Assembly (NCBI GenBank): GCA_005878685.1
Contig: VBLN01000131.1
Span: 1 to 5,307 of the forward strand
DNA from: Deltaproteobacteria bacterium
GTDB taxonomy: Bacteria > Desulfobacterota > Binatia > UBA9968
Direction of reading: 5' to 3'
Length of the DNA: 5,307 nucleotides
Positions 5,306-5,307 of this stretch are shown here, in pieces (position 1 is the first letter of the stretch; every line of letters begins with the position of its first letter). Both the position numbers and the translations under genes were made by a program. Below the pieces are notes generated by a model. The model had not been told where the DNA came from, searched no databases, and saw nothing but the letters and a program-made list of their open reading frames with translations.

Positions 5306-5307
5306 AG

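Noticed and set aside
4351..5307. tRNA, CRISPR array or riboswitch in the non-coding tail
   Set aside because: I looked for cloverleaf arms, regularly spaced repeats and known aptamer cores and saw none.

Overview
The window holds a divergent peptide-metabolism locus followed by a lower-GC tail. Leftmost, on the minus strand and cut by the left edge, is a cytoplasmic-type membrane-dipeptidase-family (peptidase M19) gene. Divergent from it, across a 77-bp gap, runs a plus-strand operon oppA-oppB-oppC: a lipoprotein substrate-binding protein and the two inner-membrane permease subunits of an oligopeptide ABC importer. The plausible joint role is uptake of short peptides by Opp and hydrolysis of the resulting dipeptides by the M19 enzyme. 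No ATPase gene (oppD/oppF) follows oppC, so the transporter is incomplete here and would need ATPases encoded elsewhere.

Region by region: 1-818 (minus) M19 dipeptidase, 5' part only; 819-895 divergent promoter region; 896-2503 oppA; 2504-2566 short gap with a small UUCG-loop hairpin; 2567-3484 oppB; 3493-4350 oppC; 4351-4575 non-coding, with two palindromes and an 11-bp-stem hairpin between convergent genes; 4576-4911 (minus) an unrecognised small secreted protein with its own sigma70-type promoter and strong ribosome binding site; 4969-5307 AT-richer sequence without a complete gene, but with a 72-codon minus-strand frame open at the right edge.

The organism cannot be fixed from this window. 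The opp genes look about 60% GC or a little higher by eye, the flanks lower. The start-codon and ribosome-binding-site usage is bacterial (one TTG start). A lipid-anchored OppA occurs in Gram-positives and in several Gram-negative-type phyla. I read it as an uncultivated-style environmental bacterium and do not assign a phylum.

Nothing here amounts to a clearly new system. The parts most worth a second look are the opp operon that stops exactly where oppD would be expected to start, the well-signalled but unrecognised small secreted protein, and the open frame at the right edge.
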